From: CBFDBT01 sp965603115
Lineage (GTDB): Bacteria; Pseudomonadota; Alphaproteobacteria; Sphingomonadales; Kordiimonadaceae
Reading direction: 5' to 3'
NCBI GenBank assembly: GCA_965603115.1
Contig: CBFDBT010000123.1
Location: forward strand, 1-7,989
DNA: 7,989 nucleotides
Positions 1 through 7,300 of this stretch are shown in pieces. The position numbers and the translations under genes were made by a program. Position 1 is the first letter of the stretch. Every line of letters starts with the position of its first letter. A model generated the notes under the pieces. That model worked only from the letters and a program-made list of their open reading frames with translations. It ran no database searches and was not told the origin of the DNA.

Positions 1-324
1 AGGTTCGCCGAGGGCATTCACAACGCGACCAAGCCATGCATCTGATGGATAAACAACAGGCTCATTTTCCAAGAAATAAGCCTTACAGCCGATACCAACG
101 CCATCAAGATTATCATAGGGCATTGCCAGAGCTTTTCCGTCTTTAAAACCGACGATTTCACATTTTACATCTAGACTAGATCGTGTTTGGATAGTGAGTC
201 GGGTGCCAATAGACAAAAATTCCATCATGCCAACAATCTCTACAAGCAGTCCTTGCACACCTGAAACACGACCAAATCGCCTTTCAGATTGCAATCTTCC
301 AACTTCTTGTAGCAAGCTATCCAT
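1..324 (-). CDS. fliI: FliI, flagellar type III export ATPase (N-terminal 108 codons only)
   Basis: This is the N-terminal part of the ATPase that powers export of flagellar rod, hook and filament subunits at the cytoplasmic face of the basal body. The gene runs off the left edge after exactly 108 codons. What is visible is the N-terminal beta-barrel domain shared with F1 and type III secretion ATPases: GRVSGVQGLLVEIVG near residues 18-32, EIVGFKDGKALAMPY near 56-70, and the strongly diagnostic segment WLGRVVNALGEP at the edge (about 97-108). The Walker A and B motifs would lie outside the window, so catalytic integrity cannot be judged. The ATG at 324 is preceded by a good GAGGAG ribosome site (minus strand of 331-336), six bases upstream. 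The gene is transcribed divergently from ctrA and shares the TTAAC-rich intergenic region with it, suggesting CtrA control. Identification is from recalled family motifs and is strong. Confidence 0.93.
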   Translation of the reverse strand, partial: MDSLLQEVGRLQSERRFGRVSGVQGLLVEIVGMMEFLSIGTRLTIQTRSSLDVKCEIVGFKDGKALAMPYDNLDGVGIGCKAYFLENEPVVYPSDAWLGRVVNALGEP

Positions 325-601
325 CAAAATCTCCTCGTTAACTATAGCAGATTTCTGCCATATTTATCATTACAGCACATTTATTAACATAATATAGCAA
401 TTTTACAGTTTTAACATAACTCAATAAAAGTAAGACTTCTAAATATCATAAAAGAATATGATAATAGTTAACACTTGACCTGTTTTGTTAACCTTTGTTA
501 ACCTTCTGCAAAGGTATGAGGCTTTATTAGATCAAAATATCTAATTTTTACTACCAAAGGCTTGATATTACAAACCAACGCATTCCATAGGGAGATAGTG
601 C
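325..601. promoter_or_regulatory. Divergent fliI/ctrA promoter region
   Basis: This 277-nt AT-rich region separates two divergently transcribed genes and must hold promoters for both. TTAAC elements occur at 337-342, 384-388, 411-415, 467-472, 487-492 and 498-502, many more than expected by chance even in AT-rich DNA. TTAAC is the core half-site of CtrA in Caulobacter (full site TTAA-N7-TTAA), and CtrA is known there to regulate its own gene and early flagellar genes. Near the fliI side the GTTAAC at 337-342 abuts the fliI ribosome site. On the ctrA side, AGGGAG at 589-594 is the ctrA ribosome site. I see no convincing sigma-70 hexamer pair: TTGACC at 475-480 has only TTAACC at the right distance. 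No GANTC methylation site (CcrM) is present in the region. Confidence 0.7.
467..503. promoter_or_regulatory. Cluster of three phased GTTAAC boxes (probable CtrA operator)
   Basis: Three identical GTTAAC palindromes start at 467, 487 and 497, that is 20 and 10 bp apart, placing them on the same face of the helix. The last two form TTAACC-TTTG-TTAACC, a direct repeat with TTAA-N6-TTAA spacing, one base shorter than the TTAA-N7-TTAA consensus known from Caulobacter. The cluster lies about 100-135 bp upstream of the ctrA start, a plausible position for autoregulation by CtrA. Binding by CtrA is inferred from the motif and location only. Confidence 0.6.
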
Positions 602-1309
602 ATGCGCGTACTTCTAATCGAGGATGATAGCACTCTTACAAGAAGCATAGAATTAATGCTTAATTCTGAAGGCTTCAACGTCTACAGCACTGACCTTGGT
701 GAAGAGGGCTTGGATCTAGGCAAACTATATGATTATGACATCATCTTACTAGACCTCAATCTCCCTGACATGCATGGCTACGATGTTCTAAGACAACTTC
801 GCACAGCTAAAATCGACACCCCAATCTTAATACTCTCAGGCATCATAGAAATGGAAACCAAGGTCAAAGGTCTTGGGTTTGGCGCTGATGATTATCTAAC
901 GAAGCCTTTTCATAAGGAAGAACTTGTCGCTCGCATTCATGCAATTATTAGACGTTCAAAAGGTCACTCACAATCTGTTATTCACACTGGCAAAATTTCG
1001 GTAAATCTCGACAGTAAAACCGTTGATGTTAACAAAAACCGCGTTCATTTAACTGGCAAAGAGTATGCGATGCTAGAATTGTTATCCCTCCGCAAAGGCA
1101 CAACGCTTACTAAGGAAATGTTTCTCAATCACCTTTATGGTGGCATTGATGAGCCAGAATTAAAAATTATTGACGTTTTTATCTGCAAACTCCGTAAGAA
1201 GTTAGCAAAAGCGACTGATGGTGATAACTATATTGAAACTGTTTGGGGCCGTGGATATGTGCTGAGCGATCCAAATGAAGTCGCCATTGATAAAGCAGCA
1301 GCTAGTTAG
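602..1309 (+). CDS. ctrA: CtrA, master cell-cycle/motility response regulator
   Basis: This is an OmpR-type DNA-binding response regulator of 235 residues, close to the usual CtrA length. The receiver domain spans about 1-120, with the acidic pocket D8/D9, phosphoacceptor D51 (LLDLNLPDM), switch serine S79 and lysine K101 (KPFHKEE). The winged-helix output domain spans about 125-225 and contains the segments HLTGKEYAMLELLSLRKGT and ETVWGRGYVL, which are almost invariant among CtrA proteins. In Caulobacter, phosphorylated CtrA represses replication initiation and activates flagellar, chemotaxis and division genes; in many other alphaproteobacteria it is chiefly a motility regulator. Phosphate normally comes from CckA through ChpT, and a chpT homologue ends this window. 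The start at 602 has AGGGAG seven bases upstream. The protein ends in AAAS rather than the terminal AA that serves as a ClpXP degron in Caulobacter. The assignment is very secure by recalled similarity. Confidence 0.97.
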   Translation: MRVLLIEDDSTLTRSIELMLNSEGFNVYSTDLGEEGLDLGKLYDYDIILLDLNLPDMHGYDVLRQLRTAKIDTPILILSGIIEMETKVKGLGFGADDYLTKPFHKEELVARIHAIIRRSKGHSQSVIHTGKISVNLDSKTVDVNKNRVHLTGKEYAMLELLSLRKGTTLTKEMFLNHLYGGIDEPELKIIDVFICKLRKKLAKATDGDNYIETVWGRGYVLSDPNEVAIDKAAAS

Positions 1310-1331
1310 ACTAAAACAACAAACTAACCTA

Positions 1332-1362
1332 AAAAAATAGCGGTCAATGACCGCTATTTTTT
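1332..1362. terminator. Bidirectional rho-independent terminator between ctrA and cheR
   Basis: An 8-bp GC-containing stem (TAGCGGTC at 1338-1345 with GACCGCTA at 1349-1356) closes a three-base loop. It is flanked by A6 at 1332-1337 and T6 at 1357-1362, which also pair. The symmetry gives a U-tract in both directions, so it should stop ctrA transcription (plus) and the che operon (minus), whose genes converge here. Confidence 0.9.
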
Positions 1363-1377
1363 ATCTATCTATCGAAT

Positions 1378-2187
1378 TTATGATGGCTGATACATACCAC
1401 GCTGTCCACGAACAGGTTTAAATTTATCGGTAATCCCCAATACTGTTTCTGCAGCTCCCAAAAACAATGTGCCATCATCCGCCACTTGACGACGCATACG
1501 CTCTAACACACCCGCCTTAGTTGGCTGATCAAAATATATCAAAACATTTCGACAAAATATAACATCAAATGAACCAAGTGGCTGAAATGAATCGAGTAAA
1601 TTAAATGGCTTATATTTTACCATTGAACGAATTTCAGGGGAAATTCTCCACAGATCGCCTTCTTGGGTAAAATATTTCATCAATAATTGAATTGGCAAGC
1701 CGCGCTGCACCTCAAACTGGGAGTAGAGCCCCTGTTGGGCCTTTTGCAATACCTCCTCAGAAATATCCGTGCCTATAATTTCAATATTCCATCCAGCCCA
1801 TTGCGATGCCAGTTCTTTAAGAACGATAGCTAGAGAGTATGGTTCTTGTCCCGTAGACGCCGCTGCACACCAAATACGTAATTTTTTGGTGCTTGCACGA
1901 TTGGTTTTCATAACCGGTAAAACATAAGTTTTAAACAGATCAAAAGGCGTATTATCACGGAAGAAAAAAGACTCGTTAGTCGTCATAGCTTCAGTAACAC
2001 TCTCAGACAGAGCGCCAGTACGGCTGACACGCAGTTTTTGCACTAGACCATCCAGGTTTTCAAAGCCTTGTTTGCGGGCAATTGGCGTTAGTCGGCTTTC
2101 CAGCAAATAAATCTTGTCTGGTGTCAACATCAACCCTGAGCGCTCTTTTAGTAAGGCGCTTAAAAAATCAAAATCTTCAGGCTTCAT
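1378..2187 (-). CDS. cheR: CheR, chemoreceptor glutamate methyltransferase
   Basis: CheR transfers methyl groups from S-adenosylmethionine to glutamates on chemoreceptor cytoplasmic domains, opposing CheB during adaptation. The 269-residue length is normal. The N-terminal helical domain covers about 1-75 and ends in TTNESFFFRD (69-79), a CheR signature contacting receptor and cofactor. The Rossmann-like methyltransferase domain follows, with AAASTGQEPYSLA (108-120) as the cofactor-binding loop, GTDIS (139-143) and FCRNVLIYF (211-219). The loop has TGQEPYS where enteric proteins have GEEPYS; I recall this as common in alphaproteobacteria. The ATG at 2187 overlaps the cheB stop as ATGA, and a perfect AGGAGG (minus strand of 2194-2199) lies six bases upstream inside cheB, so the two genes are probably translationally coupled and kept in balance. 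It is the last gene of the operon, ending just before the terminator. Confidence 0.96.
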   Translation of the reverse strand: MKPEDFDFLSALLKERSGLMLTPDKIYLLESRLTPIARKQGFENLDGLVQKLRVSRTGALSESVTEAMTTNESFFFRDNTPFDLFKTYVLPVMKTNRASTKKLRIWCAAASTGQEPYSLAIVLKELASQWAGWNIEIIGTDISEEVLQKAQQGLYSQFEVQRGLPIQLLMKYFTQEGDLWRISPEIRSMVKYKPFNLLDSFQPLGSFDVIFCRNVLIYFDQPTKAGVLERMRRQVADDGTLFLGAAETVLGITDKFKPVRGQRGMYQPS

Positions 2188-3452
2188 GCAAAGCCTCCTG
2201 CTAAGCGGCGAGCAACTGCATCACCTATTTTTTCTAGTGGTAAAACTTCACTGCATAATCCCGCTGATGCAACAGCTCCAGGCATTCCCCAAACAACGCT
2301 AGAATCCTCATCTTGTGCCAAAATAGTAGCCCCTTCTCGGACCAAATCTCGAGATCCCTTCAGACCGTCATGACCCATGCCCGTTAAAACTACAGCTAAA
2401 ACTTTATTCTTAAAAATGCTCGTCAAGCTTCTAAATAAAGGATCAACAGATGGTCTACAATAATTTTCTGGCGGATCTTGGTTTAATCTAACAATTATTT
2501 TATCTTCTTTAGCTTCACAAACCATATGATGATCCCCCGGCGCCACATAAATATGACCGGGCTTAAGGGTCTCTCCATCAGCACCTTCAGCCGCTACAAA
2601 GTTAGTTGCGGTGGCTATATGCTGCGCCAAAATGGCGGTGAATGTCTTAGGCATATGCTGAACTACAACAATTGGTACCTTGACTTTCCCGTCGAGAGCT
2701 TTGAAAAATGCCATGAGTGCTTGTGGCCCCCCTGTAGACGATCCAACAGCAAGCACTTCGGGAGTAACAGTAGCCCCTTTTCTTAGTACAATTGGTTTTT
2801 TACGGTCGATAACTTCTCGAGATGACTCCTGTGTCCGACCGCGTGGTGATGCTGTCACCACAGGCGCAGGACGACGGGCAGTGATAAAGCCTGATTTATC
2901 TTTAGTATCACCAGATGCCCCATCCGAAGGACGCTTAAATCTTGTTGCCGTGCTGCTGTCAGTTTTATCGATTGAAGGTAATGGCTGACTAAGGGCTTTA
3001 CGACGAACACCGCCCCAAGCTTTTACTTTTTCAACAATTTCACGACGGAAATCAATACTCGCATTCACCGACCTCGCCGTTTCTGGTTTTGGAACATAAT
3101 CCACAGCGCCTTTACCCAGAGCTGTCAGGCTAACCTCTGCGTTTTTTAAGGTCAAAGTAGATGCCATGACCACTTGCAGATCTTTATCAAACTCAATCAT
3201 CTTGGGCAAAGCCGTCAGACCATCCATTACGGGCATCTCTATATCAAGGACAACCACTTCAATTTCATGTTTTTCAAGTTGTCTGAGAGCCACTTTGCCA
3301 TTAATAGCAGTCGTAACGACTTCTATCTGCGGATCTTCTTGTAGATACCGACATATAAACCCACGTATTATAGCACTGTCATCCACCACCATAACGCGAT
3401 AAGGGTTTCCATGTGCCTGGTGGGTTTTATCTTTTTGTAATGGCGAGTTCAC
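2184..3452 (-). CDS. cheB: CheB, receptor methylesterase/glutamine deamidase with receiver domain
   Basis: CheB removes methyl groups from chemoreceptors when phosphorylated by CheA. The receiver domain spans about 18-135 with D24/D25, phosphoacceptor D70 (VVLDIEMP) and K122 (YVPKP). The C-terminal esterase spans about 230-420 and carries the complete triad: S239 in GSSTGG, H266 in VQHMPK and D362 in TGMGHDG. The protein is 422 residues, longer than enteric CheB (about 350), because the linker (about 145-230) is long and rich in Ser, Thr, Arg and Lys. The start is GTG at 3452: an ATG two bases upstream is out of frame and hits TGA at once, and the next methionine (residue 21) would delete the first strand of the receiver. 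A ribosome site, AGGAT, precedes the GTG by five bases. The gene follows cheY by 12 nt and overlaps cheR by four. Confidence 0.96.
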   Translation of the reverse strand: MNSPLQKDKTHQAHGNPYRVMVVDDSAIIRGFICRYLQEDPQIEVVTTAINGKVALRQLEKHEIEVVVLDIEMPVMDGLTALPKMIEFDKDLQVVMASTLTLKNAEVSLTALGKGAVDYVPKPETARSVNASIDFRREIVEKVKAWGGVRRKALSQPLPSIDKTDSSTATRFKRPSDGASGDTKDKSGFITARRPAPVVTASPRGRTQESSREVIDRKKPIVLRKGATVTPEVLAVGSSTGGPQALMAFFKALDGKVKVPIVVVQHMPKTFTAILAQHIATATNFVAAEGADGETLKPGHIYVAPGDHHMVCEAKEDKIIVRLNQDPPENYCRPSVDPLFRSLTSIFKNKVLAVVLTGMGHDGLKGSRDLVREGATILAQDEDSSVVWGMPGAVASAGLCSEVLPLEKIGDAVARRLAGGFA

Positions 3453-3464
3453 ATTATATCCTAA

Positions 3465-3830
3465 TTAGATAAGGCCGACTTGAATAAACTTTGCTTCAAT
3501 GATCTCACGATCAAATGGCTTCATAATATACTCATCCGCACCGGCCTCCATAGCCAATCGAATATGAGCCATATCGTTTTCTGTTGTGCAAAACACAACA
3601 ATTGGCTGCTTGGCAAGCTCACGAGAACGAAGTGCTTTTAAAAACTCAAGCCCGTCAAGTACTGGCATATTCCAGTCCAGCAAAACCACATCTGGCAAAG
3701 ATCTATCACACGAATCCAATGCCTGTTGGCCGTCTGCAGCCTCATCAATAGAAAAGCTTAATTCCTCAAGAATTCGTCGCGCGACTTTTCTGATAACCTT
3801 AGAATCATCGACAACAAGACAAGATTTCAT
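3465..3830 (-). CDS. cheY: CheY, single-domain chemotaxis response regulator
   Basis: This is a 121-residue stand-alone receiver that, once phosphorylated by CheA, diffuses to the flagellar switch (FliM) and changes rotation. The visible residues are complete: acidic pocket D8/D9, phosphoacceptor D52 in LLDWNMPVLDG, switch T82 or T83 in CTTEND, Y101, and K104 in MKPFDRE. There is no output domain. The DWNMP form is the one I associate with alphaproteobacterial CheY. The ATG at 3830 is preceded by GGGGAG (minus strand of 3840-3845) at a nine-base spacing. It sits between cheW (54-nt gap, nothing recognisable in it) and cheB (12-nt gap). A phosphate-sink role cannot be excluded from sequence, because CheA here also carries its own receiver, but position and conservation favour the motor-control CheY. 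Confidence 0.94.
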   Translation of the reverse strand: MKSCLVVDDSKVIRKVARRILEELSFSIDEAADGQQALDSCDRSLPDVVLLDWNMPVLDGLEFLKALRSRELAKQPIVVFCTTENDMAHIRLAMEAGADEYIMKPFDREIIEAKFIQVGLI

Positions 3831-3884
3831 CTCAGGTGTCTCCCCGTTAATCTCTTTTATAAACTATACCACGTCTGCTTTCAA

Positions 3885-4376
3885 TTAAGCAGCATTTGTT
3901 TGATGCTCAAAATCCAACAGCTTATCAACATCTAATATCACCAACAATTCTTTGTCGAGACGATAAATGCCTTTACTAACACCGCGCCATTGTTGATCTA
4001 GTGTGATCGGATTTTTTTCAAAGTCCACCGTTTTAAGGGCCATCACATCACCAACACTATCAATTTGAAGACTATAGGGCTCTTCTTTGTGTTCTACAAC
4101 AACACTCATACTTTTTTCTCCTTCATCACGAGGAGAAATACCCATTCGCTTACGCAAATCTATTGCCGTAACAATACGACCTCTTAGATTTAACACCCCA
4201 GATACCCATTCTTGGGCCTTAGGCACAGCAGTTATTTGCTGCTGATTTAAAACATCGTGCACAGCAAGAACTGGAATACCCAAAAGCTGAGCATCTAAGC
4301 GAATAGTAACAAATTCTTGCGTATCCTCAACTTGAGCAACCAAGCTGGTATCCTGACGAGGAACTAAATCATTCAT
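3885..4376 (-). CDS. cheW: CheW, chemoreceptor-kinase coupling protein
   Basis: CheW is the scaffold that joins receptor trimers to the CheA regulatory domain in membrane-associated arrays. The 163 residues form one CheW domain from about 20 to 155, after a short polar N-terminus. Key features are FVTIRLDAQLLGIPV (22-36), the motif GVLNLRGRIVTAIDLR (60-75) with R65 equivalent to the receptor/kinase-contact arginine of enteric CheW, and the C-terminal strands near GIYRLDKELLVILDVDKLL (136-154). The ATG at 4376 overlaps the cheA stop as ATGA, with AAGGAG seven bases upstream inside cheA, indicating translational coupling that would keep CheA and CheW in proportion. CheA itself carries two further CheW-like modules, so this array has three CheW-type folds encoded back to back. 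Confidence 0.96.
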   Translation of the reverse strand: MNDLVPRQDTSLVAQVEDTQEFVTIRLDAQLLGIPVLAVHDVLNQQQITAVPKAQEWVSGVLNLRGRIVTAIDLRKRMGISPRDEGEKSMSVVVEHKEEPYSLQIDSVGDVMALKTVDFEKNPITLDQQWRGVSKGIYRLDKELLVILDVDKLLDFEHQTNAA

Positions 4377-7300
4377 GCTGCGTCTCCTTTAATATTCAGT
4401 TGTTGTTGCATAGCCCTTAAAAGAGATTCACGATCAAATTTAGCGACATAATCATCAAAACCTACTGAATGACCCTTGGCGATATCTTTTTCTCCAGCTA
4501 GAGCAGATAAGGCAATCAATGGTGTATTTTTCCACAAACCGCCAGCCTTTACGTCTTGGGCAAATTCAAATCCAGTCATATCAGGCATTTCAATATCAGA
4601 TACAATCAGATCAAATAGAACACCTTCATCACGCAATGCAATTGCTTGACTAGCATCACTGACCGCACGCACGCTATAACCAGCAACCGTCAAGAGTGGC
4701 TTCAACATATTTCTGAAAAAGTCACTATCATCAATTAAAAGAATGTTATGCGTACCCGATGGGTCTTCATCCATGGAAGTATCACGACTCATTAACCAAT
4801 CATCAAATGCCTGCCCAAGGAAGTAGGCAACATCGATAACCTCGCTAGCCTTTTCATTAATGACAGCAGATCCAACAACACCTTCAGTTTCTGAAGCCAG
4901 TTTAATATCGAGCCGCTCTTCTACGATATCAAGGATTTCGTCGACGGCGAGCCCCATGGTATATTCTCTATCCGTAAAGACCAAAATTTGTTGGCGACCT
5001 TCCTTGACGAGCTTCATATCTTCATTAGCCAGTACAATTGGCATTAATGCACCGCGATACTGAACAACAAGCCGTCCGTCTGAATCTTCGATATCCTCAA
5101 CTGGAATATCTTCCAATCGCGCTACAAGAGAGAGTGGCACGGCCTTAGGATTCTTTGACCCAGCGATGAACATCAACATACTCTCGTGGTCATCGATCAC
5201 TTTGGATTCTGCTGCATGTATTTCTTCAGCACCAGAGGATTCATGCTCACTCGCACCAGTATTAGCCGTAGAAGCCACACCGTTCGGGTCAAGGATCATG
5301 ATCACTGAGCCATCACCTAAAATTGTATTCCCAGAGAATATATCCAGATGCTTCAATATAGGGGCGACAGGTTTGACCACAATCTCTTCAGTATCGAAGA
5401 CTTGATCAACAACCATTCCAAAAGTGAAGTTACCAACTTGTACGACAACGATAAAGTCATCATTTTGGTTATTATTTGATGCGGCCTCAGTTACGTCACC
5501 AGCTTGCTCAGCTCCTTCGGCTTCAATAAGCTTAACTGGTTCAGGCGTCGTGCTGAACCCAAGAACATCATTAATATAGACAAGGGGTAGCAAGCTGTTA
5601 CGAAGACGCAGAACCGGTGTGTCCTTAATTTTCTCAATTTTGTGCTCTGAGTCTTCACTTGCTCGTACAAGTTCAAGCACACTAATCTGTGGGACAGCAA
5701 ATCTTTCACCAGAAGCACCAACGATAAGAGCAGAAACAATAGCCAAGGTGAGAGGAATTTTAATGAGGAAGGTTGATCCTTCCCCCTCAACAGACGTCAT
5801 GTCAATCGTACCGCCAATTTTTTCAATATTGGAGCGCACAACATCCATTCCAACACCTCGTCCTGAAACGTTGGTAACTTTAGCAGCCATCGAAAACCCT
5901 GCATGGAAGATGAATTTCTGAATCTGAGCATCCGTCATTTCAGCAATTTCTTCTTCTGTCGCAAGTTCTTTTTCTAGGATTTTAACTTTTAGTTTTTCAA
6001 CTGGTATACCCGCACCATCATCCGTAATTTGAATGATAATATGGCCGCCCTCATGGTAAGCGTTCAATAAAATTGTGCCTTGCTCTGGCTTGCCATTGGC
6101 CAAACGCGTGGCTGGAAGTTCAACACCATGGTCAGCTGAATTTCTAACCATGTGCGTGAGCGGATCTTTAATTAATTCAAGAACCTGACGATCCAGCTCG
6201 GTATCGGCACCCTTCATCTCAAGGTTAATTTTCTTGTCGAGGTCAATACTTAAGTCGCGAACGATGCGGGGAAGCTTGGCCCAAGCATTACCAATCGGCT
6301 GCATGCGGGTTTTCATAACACCCTCTTGCAACTCTGTTGTACATTGGGAAAGACGCTGAATAGGGACTGCGAATTCGCTTTCATCAATGTCACGCACCAT
6401 CTGCATCAATTGATTGCGGGTCAATACTAGCTCTGACACCATCGTCATTAGATCTTCTAAAAGATCAACCGACACACGAATGGATTGGCTAGCGCGCTTA
6501 ACTTCCTCACCCGTCTTCTGAGCCACTTCAATATTTTTCTCAGTTTTCTTCCCTGAGTCATCTGAGCCCTGGATCACGCTATCACGGACCAACTCAAACG
6601 TCATCGCTGCTTCGTCGCAAGTATCACCATCAACCTGACATTCAAGCAATACCTCTCTTAGAAGAGATTCAAGGTGGTCGAAATGATTTGATTTAAAGCC
6701 ACTCACTGTTATTAGTGACGCAGCAATTTCAGTGGCCGCATCCATTTTGTCTTGAAAGAGCGATGCAAAAAGACCAACCAATTTAGCTTTGCGTGCTTCA
6801 GTAGAAACATTGGCGAAGAACTCCTTGACCGCAGCATCCTTTTCGAGCCTGTTGGCAAGCAAGTGCGCACTTACCGAAATTGTATCTTCGCCACCGACAC
6901 GCTCAAACAAAGTGCTATCACTACTCATAACTGCAGGTGTTGCGATGTCAGCTTCAGGCGCCTCCTCAGATTCAGCTTCTGGACCAGGGGCATTTGCAAA
7001 GGCTGCCTCTAATTCCTCACTACTCACTTCGCCAGGCTTGAGAGAACGACCGAGGGTGTTATCAACAATCTCGCCTTCTACAGTATCGTCTACAGGGGCA
7101 GGTGTGGGTTCGGCTGCTGAGGAAGATGAAGCTTTACCCGCCGCAATATCGTCAAGTACAGCAATGAGATCACTATCATCACCATCAGGTTCGGCTTCTG
7201 TTTGTTCTAACCCAGCTAGAATTTCCTTAATTCTATCGAGGCTTTCTAAAATAACAGTTACAGAATCTTCAGTGACCATAAGTTCACCGTCTCTGTATTT

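Noticed and set aside
194..397. Small plus-strand gene overlapping fliI and the intergenic region
   Set aside because: It is antisense to the conserved fliI N-terminus, has no clear ribosome site and its product has no recognisable features.
475..503. Standard sigma-70 promoter for ctrA (TTGACC, 17 bp, TTAACC)
   Set aside because: The -35-like hexamer and spacing are good, but TTAACC is a poor -10 and coincides with the CtrA-like boxes, so I do not call it a promoter.
5491..5790. 99-codon open frame on the minus strand in a different frame from cheA
   Set aside because: It is embedded in the cheA segment encoding the end of the ATP-binding domain and P5, which is intact and conserved in its own frame. 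There is no sign of a frameshift or an independent start signal.
6563..6916. CheA P2 (CheY/CheB-binding) domain
   Set aside because: This is where P2 would normally sit, but the segment is longer, looks all-helical and carries globin-like rather than P2-like sequence.
6563..6916. Oxygen or haem sensing by the CheA globin-like domain
   Set aside because: The positions aligned with the proximal His and distal Tyr are Ile and Ala, so canonical haem binding is not supported by the sequence.
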